Source: an uncultured Verrucomicrobia subdivision 3 bacterium (GTDB lineage Bacteria > Verrucomicrobiota > Verrucomicrobiia > Limisphaerales > UBA11358). Taken from it: a stretch of 48,984 nt of DNA. Below the pieces are notes generated by a model. The model had not been told where the DNA came from. It did no database searches and saw nothing but the letters and a program-made list of their open reading frames with translations. Positions 30,086-39,345 of this stretch are shown in pieces (the first letter of the stretch is position 1; the number at the start of each line of letters is the position of its first letter). Made by a program: the position numbers and the translations under genes. The DNA lies in contig CAISYZ010000077.1 of the NCBI GenBank assembly GCA_903889895.1, positions 1 to 48,984 on the forward strand. Direction: 5' to 3'.

Positions 30086-31036
30086 TCATGCCGCACTCAA
30101 ATTAGTCAGCCGTTTCAGGTTCCAACAGATACTTTTGAACTCCAGTTCCAGCCGGTTGGCCTTCTGGCCCACATACCGCACCCGCCGATAACCCGCGCTC
30201 CGTTTCCACCAGGCAAAGACCGTTTCAATCTTACACCGGATCGAACTAAACAACCGGTTTGCCCGGAGGGTCGCCGGGCGCAGCTTCTGTCCCCGGCTGG
30301 GCTTGCGCAAAATCCCGTTGGCCACGCCGTGTTCCCCGCACCATTCGCTCCGGGCCTTGCTCCAATACGCCTTGTCGGCCATGACCATTTCCTCGTCGCC
30401 AGCAACCACCTTCTCAAATTCCTGGCTGTCATGCACGTTGGCCGATGTCAACGTCACCTGCCGGATCAAGGTGTGCGTCTCGTCCACGGCGATGTGCGCC
30501 TTGTAACCGTAATGGGGCTGGCCTTTTTTCACCGTGTAGCCCGCGTCGCCATCACCGCCGGTGGCATCACCCTTCGCGCGCGCGCGGCGCGCCGCTTGCA
30601 ACAGGGTCGCGTCCACCAGCGTGCAGGTTTTCAAAATCAGGCCCTTGGTTTGCAGTTGCCGGTTGACCAGTGCCAGCAAGTTTTCGTGCAGCCCATGTTC
30701 GCGCAGCCGCTGGCGGAAGCGCACCAGCGTGGTTTCATCCGGCACAGCGTCCTGCAAGCCCAGCCCCACAAAGCGTCGCCAACTCAAGCGGTCGGTGACG
30801 AGTTCCTCGCACTGCGGATCGGACAAACCATAGCAACGCTGGAGCAGACTCATCTTGAAAAGCACCAGCGGCCCATGCGGAGGACGCCCGGTCGTCGCCG
30901 GATACATCGCCTGCAACGCCTGTTCCAGCGGCTGCCATTCCAGCGTCCGGTCGAGCCGTTCCAGAAAATCATTCGTCGGCGTGGCGATCATCAGGCTGTC
31001 CAAAAGTCCAAGCTGGGGATTGGTCGTCGTTTGCAT
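30086..31036 (-). CDS. IS5-family DDE transposase
   Basis: The 316-aa protein is the only gene on the minus strand. An N-terminal DUF772-like region contains PATTGRPPHGPLVLFKMSLLQ and DETTLVRFRQRL. The DDE residues appear as D in LVDATLLQ, D in MADKAYW, and E in IETVFAWWKR, with the YGYKAHIAVDE signature of IS5 transposases between the first two. The frame is complete, so the element may still be active. The transposase points against the surrounding operon and could reduce read-through from GH127 to GH51. Confidence 0.93.
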   Translation of the reverse strand: MQTTTNPQLGLLDSLMIATPTNDFLERLDRTLEWQPLEQALQAMYPATTGRPPHGPLVLFKMSLLQRCYGLSDPQCEELVTDRLSWRRFVGLGLQDAVPDETTLVRFRQRLREHGLHENLLALVNRQLQTKGLILKTCTLVDATLLQAARRARAKGDATGGDGDAGYTVKKGQPHYGYKAHIAVDETHTLIRQVTLTSANVHDSQEFEKVVAGDEEMVMADKAYWSKARSEWCGEHGVANGILRKPSRGQKLRPATLRANRLFSSIRCKIETVFAWWKRSAGYRRVRYVGQKANRLELEFKSICWNLKRLTNLSAA

Positions 31037-31075
31037 ATCTCTCGGACGCTTTATTCAAAAATCAGGTTTCAGGAC

Positions 31076-31088
31076 TTTTGCAGAGATT
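31076..31088 (-). repeat. Right terminal inverted repeat of the IS5-type element
   Basis: On the minus strand this reads AATCTCTGCAAAA, an imperfect match to the left end. It ends 7 bp before the GH51 ATG at 31096. Confidence 0.65.
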
Positions 31089-31095
31089 TTAATCT

Positions 31096-33696
31096 ATGAA
31101 AACCATTAAAATAACTTTTTCAAGCCTCGCACTGCTGCTCACGCAGTTGGTCTCCTCGGCGGAAATATCTTCGGCGAGCATCAATGTCAATTTGCAGGAG
31201 GAAAAAGCCCCCGTGCCGCCCACGCTCTACGGCATTTTCATGGAAGAGATCAGCCATGCGTTCGACGGCGGCATTTACGCCGAGTTGATCCAGAATCGCA
31301 GCTTCGAGGAAGGCGTGCTGCCGCCCGGCATGAAACTGGTGAAGAAGCCGGATGGCGCGTTGAAGCTAGAGTTGACGTCGTTGCCCGCCAGCGTGCCGAC
31401 GAACCGATGGGATATGCCGTGGCCGTGGTTTATGGGTCTCGGTTGGGACACTAACCGCGCGCTGGTCGGTTGGTCGCTACTTCAGGAAGGCGGTGCCAAG
31501 GGGGAAATGCAACTTACCGAGGCCAATCCCATGAACGCCGCCTCCAGCCGCTCGCTGGCCATGACGATCACTCCATCGGAAGATGCCACTGGTCGCGTGG
31601 CGTTGGTCAACAGTGGTTATTGGGGCATCAATGTGCAGGCTGGCACGTCCTATAAACTGAAGTTCGATTTACGCCCTGAAAGCTACGAGGGTCAGATTAG
31701 CGCCTCGCTTGAATCAGATGCGGGAAAAGTTCTGGCTCGCCACGATTTTGGTCTGGTGACGTCGTCGGCATCTTGGAAGGAGTTCACCGCCTCTCTTCAA
31801 GCGACTAACACTGATCCCCATGCGCATTTTGTGCTCTCCTTTCGCGGCCAAGGCGGCTTGCAGGTGGATTGGGTTTCACTCTTCCCGCCGACCTATAAAA
31901 ATTGGCCAAACGGATTGCGTCCGGACTTGGCCAAATATCTAGCGGACTATCATCCCGCTTTCATCCGCTATCCGGGTGGGTGTTATGTGGAGGGTTACTC
32001 ATGGGAACAGGCACCTGACTGGCGCCGCATGGTTTGTCCACCAGAAGATCGCCCGGGCATGTGGGGCTATTGGGGCTACCGATCGGACGACGGATTTGGC
32101 TATCATGAGTATCTCCAGTTCTGCGAGGACATTGGTGCCCAAGCGTGCTATGTGACTTGGGCCGGCATGACGGCGCATCCCGACGACAATGTGCCGCTGG
32201 AGCAGCTCGGGCCGGTCATTCAGCGGACGCTCGACGCCATTGAGTATGCCATCGGGCCGGTCACCAGCAAGTGGGGCGCGGTGCGGGCCAAGATGGGCCA
32301 TCCGAAACCATTCCCGCTGAAATACGTTGAGATTGGCAACGAGCATCCGCCGGCGATCTACGGCGACTACTACCAGAAATTTCGCGAGGCCATCAAGGCG
32401 AAGTATCCGCAGATAGTAGTCATCATGAGTATGTTTTGGAGCGGGCTGAACGAAGCGGCCATCGCGCGGGTTGGCGACACCAATATTGACATGGTTGATG
32501 AGCATGCCTACCACGATGGCGCTTGGATTCGCTCGCATTTTGATTATTTTGACCACTATCCGCGCAAGCCTTGGAACATCTATGTGGGCGAATATGCTTC
32601 CCAAGACCACAGTGGAGACTGGAACGGTGCGCTGGGCGATTCAGTCTATCTGATGATGTTGGAACGCAATGGCGATCTGGTAAAAATGGCCAGCTACGCG
32701 CCGTTGTTCGCCAATGTGAATGACCGCAATTGGGGTGTGAACCTGATTGAGTTCGACGCCTCGCGCAGTTTTGCCCATGCCTCCTACTATGTGCAGAAGG
32801 TGTTCAATGATAATCGGCCCGATGTCAATCTAGCCACCACTGTGGCAGTGCAACCCACCAATTCAAACCAATTGCTGCTGGCAGGGCGGTTTGGGCTGGG
32901 CGCATGGAACACGTTGAACGAATTCAAAGAACTCCATATTTATGACGAGAACAATAAACTGGTGTTCAGCGACGATTTCAAGACGCTGGACAACTGGGAC
33001 ACGCCAGGATCCGGCCACTGGCAAGTCGAGAACGGCGTGCTAAAACAAACCGACGCGAGTTTGGCGCCGGCGATGCTTTTTCTTAAAAGTTTCAAACTGG
33101 AAAAAGGGCGGGTGACATTGCAGGCCCGCCGCGTCGGCGGCATTGAGGGTTTCCAGATGCTCTTTGGCACCAGCCGCCCGGAGCGTGGCGTGGTCTGCAA
33201 CTACGGCGGATGGGGCAACCAGAAATCCGCCTTTGAAGTCCTGCTGCCCCCGGACATCATCACCAAGGTCAACGGTGACGTCCAAGGTGCGATTTCAAAC
33301 GAACGCTGGTATGACGTCAGCCTTGTGCTGACGAATGACTCGGCCGAGATGTGGTTGGACGGTAAGCGAGTAAGCACGGTCAAGGCAGAAGTCGAGCCAG
33401 CATTTTTTGCCATGGCTGGCTATGACCGGAAGAGTAAGCTGGTGGTGGTCAAGGCGACCAGTTACAGCAGCCAATCAGTCCAGGCGGAGATCCAACTTGT
33501 CGGGGTTGGAAAAGTTGGCGCGGTGGGCAAGCACATTGTCATTTCAGCTTCCAGTCAATCTGATGAAAATTCTTTGGATAATCCAACTCTCATTGTACCG
33601 AGAGAACTGCCGCTCACCAATTGCGCTGGGCGTTTTTCGGTGGAGTTACCGCCGTATTCGGTCAATTTGTTAAGAATCCCGGCGACGATCAAATGA
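31096..33696 (+). CDS. Exported GH51 alpha-L-arabinofuranosidase with two accessory modules
   Basis: The 866-aa enzyme has a short signal peptide (~1-21) and the GH51 start PTLYGIFMEEISHAFDGG. A CBM4_9-like module is inserted at ~110-255. The barrel resumes at FIRYPGGCYVEGYSW. Catalytic residues are Glu416 in EIGNEH (acid/base) and Glu499 in YVGEYAS (nucleophile). A LamG/DUF1080-like sandwich at ~610-765 is inserted before the C-terminal beta domain. It should release alpha-L-arabinofuranose from arabinan, arabinoxylan or arabinogalactan. The IS end lies only 7 bp upstream, so its original leader has been displaced; expression now depends on sequence in or beyond the element. It precedes GH95 by 64 bp. 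Confidence 0.93.
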   Translation: MKTIKITFSSLALLLTQLVSSAEISSASINVNLQEEKAPVPPTLYGIFMEEISHAFDGGIYAELIQNRSFEEGVLPPGMKLVKKPDGALKLELTSLPASVPTNRWDMPWPWFMGLGWDTNRALVGWSLLQEGGAKGEMQLTEANPMNAASSRSLAMTITPSEDATGRVALVNSGYWGINVQAGTSYKLKFDLRPESYEGQISASLESDAGKVLARHDFGLVTSSASWKEFTASLQATNTDPHAHFVLSFRGQGGLQVDWVSLFPPTYKNWPNGLRPDLAKYLADYHPAFIRYPGGCYVEGYSWEQAPDWRRMVCPPEDRPGMWGYWGYRSDDGFGYHEYLQFCEDIGAQACYVTWAGMTAHPDDNVPLEQLGPVIQRTLDAIEYAIGPVTSKWGAVRAKMGHPKPFPLKYVEIGNEHPPAIYGDYYQKFREAIKAKYPQIVVIMSMFWSGLNEAAIARVGDTNIDMVDEHAYHDGAWIRSHFDYFDHYPRKPWNIYVGEYASQDHSGDWNGALGDSVYLMMLERNGDLVKMASYAPLFANVNDRNWGVNLIEFDASRSFAHASYYVQKVFNDNRPDVNLATTVAVQPTNSNQLLLAGRFGLGAWNTLNEFKELHIYDENNKLVFSDDFKTLDNWDTPGSGHWQVENGVLKQTDASLAPAMLFLKSFKLEKGRVTLQARRVGGIEGFQMLFGTSRPERGVVCNYGGWGNQKSAFEVLLPPDIITKVNGDVQGAISNERWYDVSLVLTNDSAEMWLDGKRVSTVKAEVEPAFFAMAGYDRKSKLVVVKATSYSSQSVQAEIQLVGVGKVGAVGKHIVISASSQSDENSLDNPTLIVPRELPLTNCAGRFSVELPPYSVNLLRIPATIK

Positions 33697-33760
33697 GGCT
33701 TAATCACAATTTGCCTGGCAGATACTCTTTGACAATAGTTTGGGTTCGAAAGCAAAGCAT

Positions 33761-36253
33761 ATGCATATCCTTCTACCTTTGATTCGGATGTTTTCCAACC
33801 TGACCGTAGCTCTAACATTGTCATGCGCGTTTGAATCTGATTCGGCTTTCGCCGCGCCGGCGGCAGACCCTAGCAGCCCGGCCCGAGGTTTTGTCAGTCA
33901 TCAACCGGCCAATACCTGGGAAAATGCGCTCGTGAGCGGCAATGGCAAATTTGGTGCCCTCGTCATGGGCCAGCCGTTGGATGAAACCATCATCTTAAAC
34001 CATGCGCGTTTGTTAATGCCGCTGAATCAACCGCTCCCGCCAGTGGATACCGCCAGCCACTTGCAGGAGATCCGCAGCCTGTTGTCCGCCGGCCAATACC
34101 AGAAGGCGGCCGACGAGGTGGTTGAATTATCACATCAGGAAAGTTATGGCGGAAAGCGCTGGACGGATCCGTTCATTCCGGCCTTCGACTTACACGTTAA
34201 GATGTCGCAGCAAGGTGCTGTGCGCGGATACGAAAGGTCGGTTGATTTCGAGACAGGCGTTGCCTCGGTGCACTGGCAGGATGATCGGGGAGAATTTTGC
34301 CGTCGTCTCTTTGTGTCCCGTCCGGATGACGTGGTCGTGCTGGCCATCACCGGTCCTGTTCCTGGCACGGTGAATTGTGAATTATTCCTGGCCCAGCGCC
34401 CCACCGGAGGGCAGGGGGGTTGGTGGCCGGCGCAAATGTTCAAAGACGGCATCAAGGATGTTGGCATTTTAGCCACCCCCAATTGGTTGACCTATCGCAG
34501 CAGTTTTTGCCAGATCTGGCCCGGCAGTTTGCAGGGCTACGAAGGCACCGCACGCATCGTGACTCGTGGCGGCAAAGTCACCAGCGATGGGAACCAGGTC
34601 AAGATCTGCGGTGCCGACGAGGTGTTGGTCTTCATCCGAATTGAGGTGTTCAAGAATTTCAGCCATTCGCAACTCCCGGCGCTACAAAAAGGTCTTGGTG
34701 GCATCAAGCCGGATTTCAATTACTTGTTGCAGAGACACGCGAAAGTTCATGGCAGCATTTTCAATCGAATGAAGCTTGATTTGGGCGGCGCTGCCGATCG
34801 CGGCCTCAGTTCGGAGGAACTGATCGCCAAGTCCACCACCGGACATCTTTCAAATGCCCTGCTGGAAAAGGAATTTGATGCCTGCCGCTACAACGTGCTG
34901 TCCAGCAGCGGAGAATTATTCCCGAATCTTCAAGGAATCTGGAACGGAACCTGGAGCCCGCCGTGGTCGAGTGACTTCACCCAGAACGGCAATGTCCAAA
35001 GCGTCCTCGCCGCCGATCTGTCCGCCAATCTGGCTGAGTGCTTGTTGCCCTATTTCCGTTATCAGGAAGCGCTGTTGCCGGACTATCGCGAAAACGCCCG
35101 CCGACTTTTCGGCGCACGCGGCATTGATGTCGCCTCCCGCACTAGCAGCCACGGCTTGAACAACCATTTTGACCAGACCTGGCCGATGACCTTTTGGACT
35201 GCCGGCGCAGGTTGGGCGGCCCAGTTTTTTTACGATTACTATCTTTACACCGGCGACCGCGCGTTTCTGAAGCAGCAGGCTTTTCCTTTTATGAAGGAAG
35301 CCGCCTTGTTTTATGAAGATTTTCTGGTGGTGGGATCGGACGGCAAATACCTGTTCAGCCCCTCCTATTCCCCGGAGAACAATCCCCAGAACAGTCCCTC
35401 GCAGGCGTGCATCAATGCCACGATGGACATCTCCGTGGCGAAGGAGTTGCTCTGCAACTGCATCGCCGCAGCAATGACGCTGCATTCCGACGCCGTCAGC
35501 TTGAGCCGCTGGCGCGCGATGCTGGCGAAAATGCCTGCCTATGAGGTCAACGCCGACGGCGCGCTGAAGGAGTGGACCACGTCATTGCTGACGGACAACT
35601 ACGCTCACCGGCATTGCTCGCAACTCTATGCCCTCTTCGACGGCCTGCCGGATGAAATTGCCACGAACGCGCCTTTGCGCCGGGCCTTCCAGGTGGCGGC
35701 GGAAAAACGCCTGGAAATTCGCGAGCGGGAAAACGGCGGCGAGATGGCCTTTGGCCTGGTGCAACTTGGGCTGGCCTTTTCAAGCCTGCGCGATGCGGCG
35801 CATTCTTACGAAGTCGTGGACTGGCTGGCGAATGAATATTGGAATTCTAACATGATGACGACTCATAATCCGAAATCTCTCTTCAACACCGATCTCTGCG
35901 GCGGTTTGCCGGCAATCATCATCAAGATGCTGGTTGATTCGCAGCCCGGCTGGCTTCAACTTCTGCCGGCGTTGCCCGTCGAGTGGCCCGTCGGCAGCAT
36001 TGAAGGGGTGCGTTGTCGTGGACAAATCGAGATTCAGCGTCTGGTCTGGAGTGAAGACCGCATCTCTGTCACCCTCAAGTCAGATATCCGGCAACCGATC
36101 CAATTACGCCTTCCGGAACCAGCCGACCGGGTGAGCGTAACCGCCGGCAGGGCGCAAATCCGCCCTGTTTCATCAACCGATCCATTCCCGGTGATCATGC
36201 TCCCGGCTGATGAACCAGTAACTTTGGTGATTACCCGAGACCACAATTCCTGA
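33761..36253 (+). CDS. Exported GH95 alpha-L-fucosidase/alpha-L-galactosidase-like enzyme
   Basis: Starting from the ATG at 33761 the protein is 830 aa, with a signal peptide ending near AFAAPA. GH95 features are the N-terminal sandwich (WENALVSGNGKFGALVMG) and the alpha/alpha barrel with LQGIWNGTWSPPW. By comparison with characterised GH95 enzymes the catalytic set would be Asn409 and Asn411 in QNGNVQ, Glu539 in SPEN, and Asp711 in NTDLCGG. The usual FQIDGNFG segment is changed to FNTDLCGG, so this is a divergent member. GH95 enzymes remove alpha-1,2-L-fucose, or alpha-L-galactose from some xyloglucans. It ends 5 bp before metallophosphoesterase B, so the two are probably co-transcribed. A TTG at 33740 would add seven residues. 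Confidence 0.88.
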   Translation: MHILLPLIRMFSNLTVALTLSCAFESDSAFAAPAADPSSPARGFVSHQPANTWENALVSGNGKFGALVMGQPLDETIILNHARLLMPLNQPLPPVDTASHLQEIRSLLSAGQYQKAADEVVELSHQESYGGKRWTDPFIPAFDLHVKMSQQGAVRGYERSVDFETGVASVHWQDDRGEFCRRLFVSRPDDVVVLAITGPVPGTVNCELFLAQRPTGGQGGWWPAQMFKDGIKDVGILATPNWLTYRSSFCQIWPGSLQGYEGTARIVTRGGKVTSDGNQVKICGADEVLVFIRIEVFKNFSHSQLPALQKGLGGIKPDFNYLLQRHAKVHGSIFNRMKLDLGGAADRGLSSEELIAKSTTGHLSNALLEKEFDACRYNVLSSSGELFPNLQGIWNGTWSPPWSSDFTQNGNVQSVLAADLSANLAECLLPYFRYQEALLPDYRENARRLFGARGIDVASRTSSHGLNNHFDQTWPMTFWTAGAGWAAQFFYDYYLYTGDRAFLKQQAFPFMKEAALFYEDFLVVGSDGKYLFSPSYSPENNPQNSPSQACINATMDISVAKELLCNCIAAAMTLHSDAVSLSRWRAMLAKMPAYEVNADGALKEWTTSLLTDNYAHRHCSQLYALFDGLPDEIATNAPLRRAFQVAAEKRLEIRERENGGEMAFGLVQLGLAFSSLRDAAHSYEVVDWLANEYWNSNMMTTHNPKSLFNTDLCGGLPAIIIKMLVDSQPGWLQLLPALPVEWPVGSIEGVRCRGQIEIQRLVWSEDRISVTLKSDIRQPIQLRLPEPADRVSVTAGRAQIRPVSSTDPFPVIMLPADEPVTLVITRDHNS

Positions 36254-36258
36254 ACCAA

Positions 36259-37329
36259 ATGGAAATCTATAATTCCAGCCACCGTGTAGTGCTCGCCCTT
36301 TCGCTGCTGTGTCTGTTGCTGGCGTTGGCTCAGACAACCGCCGGGCCGGCCGCTGCGCCAGCAACTTCTGGCCAACGAGATCTGACATTCATCGTGGTAT
36401 CGGACACCCACTATGGGCTCGGTGGTGCCGAGGGCGATCGGGTCAGAACGGAGCTTGTGGATGAAATGAACGGACTGCCGGGCACTTCTTATCCAATAAG
36501 TCTCGGTGGCAAGGTGGGCAAGCCGCGTGGAGTGCTGCACTGCGGAGACATCACCAATGATGGGAACAAGGAGCAATGGGATGCGTTCGTCAAGGATTAT
36601 GGACTGTCGGGTGGCGACGGACGTTTACATTACCCGGTTTATGAAACTTTCGGCAACCATGATGGGGGGCCAACTTCGCCAATCCGTCAAGGTATCCGGC
36701 AGCGCAACACCCGTCGGGTGGGACTGGCGGCGATTTCCACGAACGGGTTGCATTACGGCTGGGACTGGGACGGATTTTTTTTTGTGAGCCTTGGCGTAGC
36801 ACCCGGTTCAACGACGCATCCCTATGATCCGGAATACAGCATGGAATTCCTTGAAGAAGTGCTCCAGAAACATGTTAATAAGGCCGAACCGCTCATCCTG
36901 TTCCACCATTTCGGATTTGAATCCCACAGCCTGGACTGGTGGTCAGATGAACGCCGCATTCAGTATGATGATTTGATCAAAGATCAAAACGTGATGGCGA
37001 TTATTCACGGCCATGCCCATATCCCACTAATTTATCAATGGAACGGGATTGATGTCTATCATCCGCCGCATTTTCGGCAGCAAGTTCCCGGGAACGGCCC
37101 CAAGAATACTGGCCCAGTCACACATGGATTTTTTGTGTTCCACATCACCGACGATGAGTTGACTGTGGCCGAGCGCCGGGCGGACGGCACCTGGGGTATG
37201 ACAGCGCGAAAATCCATAAAAAAGGATGCCCCAAACGACAACACAATAATGGGAAATCAATTAAACATCGTTCATGATGAAAAAGCTCATGCCGCCGGCT
37301 GCGGGATTTTGAAAACAGATTGGCAGTGA
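36259..37329 (+). CDS. Secreted calcineurin-like metallophosphoesterase B
   Basis: The 356-aa protein has an N-terminal signal region (~1-35). It has all metal-binding motifs: SDTHYG (D49, H51), GDITNDG (D97), GNHDG (N133, H134), HHFGF (H216-H217) and HGHAH (H250-H254). It shares STNGLHYGWDWDG with metallophosphoesterase A ([13 protein letters not shown]). It should hydrolyse a phosphoester outside the cytoplasm; the substrate is unknown. It starts 5 bp after the GH95 stop, so its product is likely used in the same degradation programme. The last ~30 residues are polar and lack recognisable features. Confidence 0.88.
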   Translation: MEIYNSSHRVVLALSLLCLLLALAQTTAGPAAAPATSGQRDLTFIVVSDTHYGLGGAEGDRVRTELVDEMNGLPGTSYPISLGGKVGKPRGVLHCGDITNDGNKEQWDAFVKDYGLSGGDGRLHYPVYETFGNHDGGPTSPIRQGIRQRNTRRVGLAAISTNGLHYGWDWDGFFFVSLGVAPGSTTHPYDPEYSMEFLEEVLQKHVNKAEPLILFHHFGFESHSLDWWSDERRIQYDDLIKDQNVMAIIHGHAHIPLIYQWNGIDVYHPPHFRQQVPGNGPKNTGPVTHGFFVFHITDDELTVAERRADGTWGMTARKSIKKDAPNDNTIMGNQLNIVHDEKAHAAGCGILKTDWQ

Positions 37330-37353
37330 ATCAAGCAAACTTGTGTTTGAAAA

Positions 37354-38418
37354 ATGAAAGTTATGAAAACAATGAAAAAACCCCTGATCCGTATGCTGGT
37401 CTTGGAAGCGTTAGCCACAATTGCCAGCGTGGCTTTGGCGGTGTCGCCGGAACGCGACGTGACCTTCATTTCGACCTCGGATTTGCACTATCGTGAACCG
37501 GGCCACGCCGGAGGGAATCACAATGACCTGAACCTCGCCTCGGTTGAGGAGATTAACCGGATTGCCGGCCAGGCATGGCCGGCCAAACTGGGTGGAGACA
37601 AAATCGCCAAACCACGCGCCGTGCTTGCCTTAGGGGACATTATTGACGACGGTGACCGGGGATCGAACGGGATCAGCATCAGCCAAGAACAATTCAAACT
37701 CTTTTTGAAGGACTTTGGCCTAGATGGTGCCGACGGCCTGTTACAATACCCTGTGTTTGAGGGCTGGGGCAACCACGATGGGCCGCCGCCAGGCAAGGAA
37801 AAGAACGGATTCAGCTTCCAAGCCCAGCTCAAGAAGCGTAACCAGATCCGTTTGGAAAAAGGTCTGATCTCAAACGTCTCGAGCAATGGCCTGCATTATT
37901 CCTGGGATTGGGATGACGTGCATTTCGTGCAGTTGAACATTTACCCGGCGGACCAGCAGCGGAAAGGGGTGCATTACTCGCCGATCTGGCATGATCCGCA
38001 GGGCTCGTTGAGTTTTCTAAAAGCGGACTTGTCCGAAAAGGTTGGCCGGAGCGGCCGGCCTGTGGTACTGATGTCCCATTGCGGTTTTGACACCGATTGG
38101 TGGACCAAAGAGGATTGGGCCGACCTGTATCAAGCTGCCAAGGCTTACAATATTGTGCTCTACATTTACGGCCATTCCGGCACCGGTCTGCACGAGTGGG
38201 CGCCGCCGGGCGAGGAGAAAAAATGGACCTGCATCAATGATGGTCAGACTGAAAAGGGATTTTTTGTCATCCAAATTGTCGGCGACCGGCTGCGCGCCGC
38301 CATGCGCGTCAAATCCGACCTGAAATACAACCAGGCTGCGGGAATGCTGACACACGAGTGGGGCGGACATTGGGGCTGGCCCGCGAACTTGATTCTGGAC
38401 AAACATATCTCCGGATGA
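37354..38418 (+). CDS. Secreted calcineurin-like metallophosphoesterase C (final motif altered)
   Basis: The 354-aa protein has a signal peptide (~1-29). Motifs are SDLHYRE (D43, H45), LGDIIDDG (D95), GNHDG (N140, H141) and SHCGF (H242). The final motif reads YGHSG (H274) instead of GHxH, so one metal-ligand histidine is missing. SSNGLHYSWDWDD links it to the other two metallophosphoesterases here. It may be a catalytically altered paralogue, or another residue may replace the ligand. ATGs at 37354, 37363 and 37372 are all possible starts. It follows metallophosphoesterase B by 24 bp. Confidence 0.85.
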   Translation: MKVMKTMKKPLIRMLVLEALATIASVALAVSPERDVTFISTSDLHYREPGHAGGNHNDLNLASVEEINRIAGQAWPAKLGGDKIAKPRAVLALGDIIDDGDRGSNGISISQEQFKLFLKDFGLDGADGLLQYPVFEGWGNHDGPPPGKEKNGFSFQAQLKKRNQIRLEKGLISNVSSNGLHYSWDWDDVHFVQLNIYPADQQRKGVHYSPIWHDPQGSLSFLKADLSEKVGRSGRPVVLMSHCGFDTDWWTKEDWADLYQAAKAYNIVLYIYGHSGTGLHEWAPPGEEKKWTCINDGQTEKGFFVIQIVGDRLRAAMRVKSDLKYNQAAGMLTHEWGGHWGWPANLILDKHISG

Positions 38419-38470
38419 TCTGCAATCAAACAACGACCGGCACATTCACATGGGTGAGTTTTGCAGGACT

Positions 38471-39056
38471 ATCTGTGTCAATCTTTGTCCCGCCGACACC
38501 ACCGACAACGAAACGCCTTTCAAGTATGGCCATCCTGGTCCGGGAAGCTGGAACGATTCCAGAGGTGCGCTTACTTTCCTGACCGGCTACCTGCGCCAAC
38601 GCGTTGGCACGAGCGGTGACCCGGTCATCATCTGGCAACATTATGGCTATTGCGAGGGGTTCAACTTTGATTGGAACTGGTGGAGCGCCAAGCAGCGCCG
38701 CGCTTTCTATGACGCCATCAAGGGTTACAACATCGTCGCCTTGTTGCATGGCCACACCCATGCCCCGGCGCGCTACCGCTGGCCTGACCCGGCGAACACG
38801 CCACGGAAGTCCGGCGCTTGTTCGGCGATAAGCCACCGGCAAACCTGCGAGCCTTTGACGTGTTCTCCGGCGGTTCCTTCGGAGCCGGGGCTGCAAACGG
38901 GGGGGCACCTTCTATGTGTTCCATATTCTCAACGACCAGCTTATTGCCGCGCACCATGACACGCATGGCTGGGTCAAAAATCCGCAATTATTTCTCATAA
39001 AGCCAATGGTTTTCCAACCATTGACCCGCTTATTTCTTACAAATGGCGGGTTTTGA
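38471..39056 (+). pseudogene. Truncated, frameshifted copy of metallophosphoesterase A
   Basis: Homology to the 22391-23509 gene starts abruptly at ATCTGTGTCAATCTTTG (38471) and runs to its C-terminus. The first ~175 residues, with the SDSH, GDLTDDG and GNHDG motifs, are missing. SHYG has become QHYG, while HGHTHA is intact. Compared with the intact gene, one base is lost near 38795-38802, and a run of seven G (38899-38905) replaces five. With both corrected the frame runs to the TGA at 39054-39056 and gives FDVFSGGSFGAG and FQPLTR. A 169-codon frame from 38450 covers only part of it. Confidence 0.85.
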
Positions 39057-39181
39057 ATGTAAGCGTCAAGAAAGTTCATCATGCACCATGAAATGGATGC
39101 CATAGGGGTTGGCCGGCAAAAAATCCGAATCTCGAAAATCGGTTTTCTCGACACCGCCCATCTGCCAAATGTAAATAGGAT

Positions 39182-39240
39182 GGATTTGACATTTTTCTGT
39201 CAAAATAAACCAAGACACTCAATAAAAATGGGCTTATGTT
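39182..39240 (+). promoter_or_regulatory. Upstream palindromic regulatory element, copy 2
   Basis: This 59-bp block aligns without gaps to 223-281. It has TTGAC (39186-39190) and GTCAA (39199-39203) as inverted arms, then AACCAAGAC, then GGGCTTAT, which is partly mirrored by ATAAACCC a little downstream. The same order occurs before the 382-7527 gene. It ends about 105 bases before the ATG at 39346. TTGACC at 39304-39309 followed by AT-rich sequence may be part of a promoter, but no convincing -10 box at standard spacing is seen. Confidence 0.65.
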
Positions 39241-39345
39241 TAGAAGAAATAAACCCAATCAGAATCCTGTGGTTCAGCCTTGGGATCAAGATTGTTAGAA
39301 TAATTGACCTTTTTATTTTAGTTTTAACATATAAAAACCCAAATC

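Larger units (their letters stand above)
29934..31089 (-). mobile_element. IS5-family insertion sequence between GH127 and GH51
   Basis: A single transposase gene lies between imperfect terminal inverted repeats. The left end reads AACCTCTGCGAAA (29936-29948) and the right end, read inward, AATCTCTGCAAAA (31088-31076), with 11 of 13 positions matching. TAATCT occurs on both sides (29928-29933 and 31090-31095) and may be the target duplication. Removing the element rejoins the flanks as GTATTTATAATCTATGAAAAC. The GH51 start codon would then lie about 40 bp after the GH127 stop. The exact ends are uncertain by 1-2 bp. Confidence 0.8.

Noticed and set aside
30303..30833. Plus-strand frames across the transposase gene
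   Set aside because: They are antisense shadows of the clear IS5-type transposase on the minus strand.
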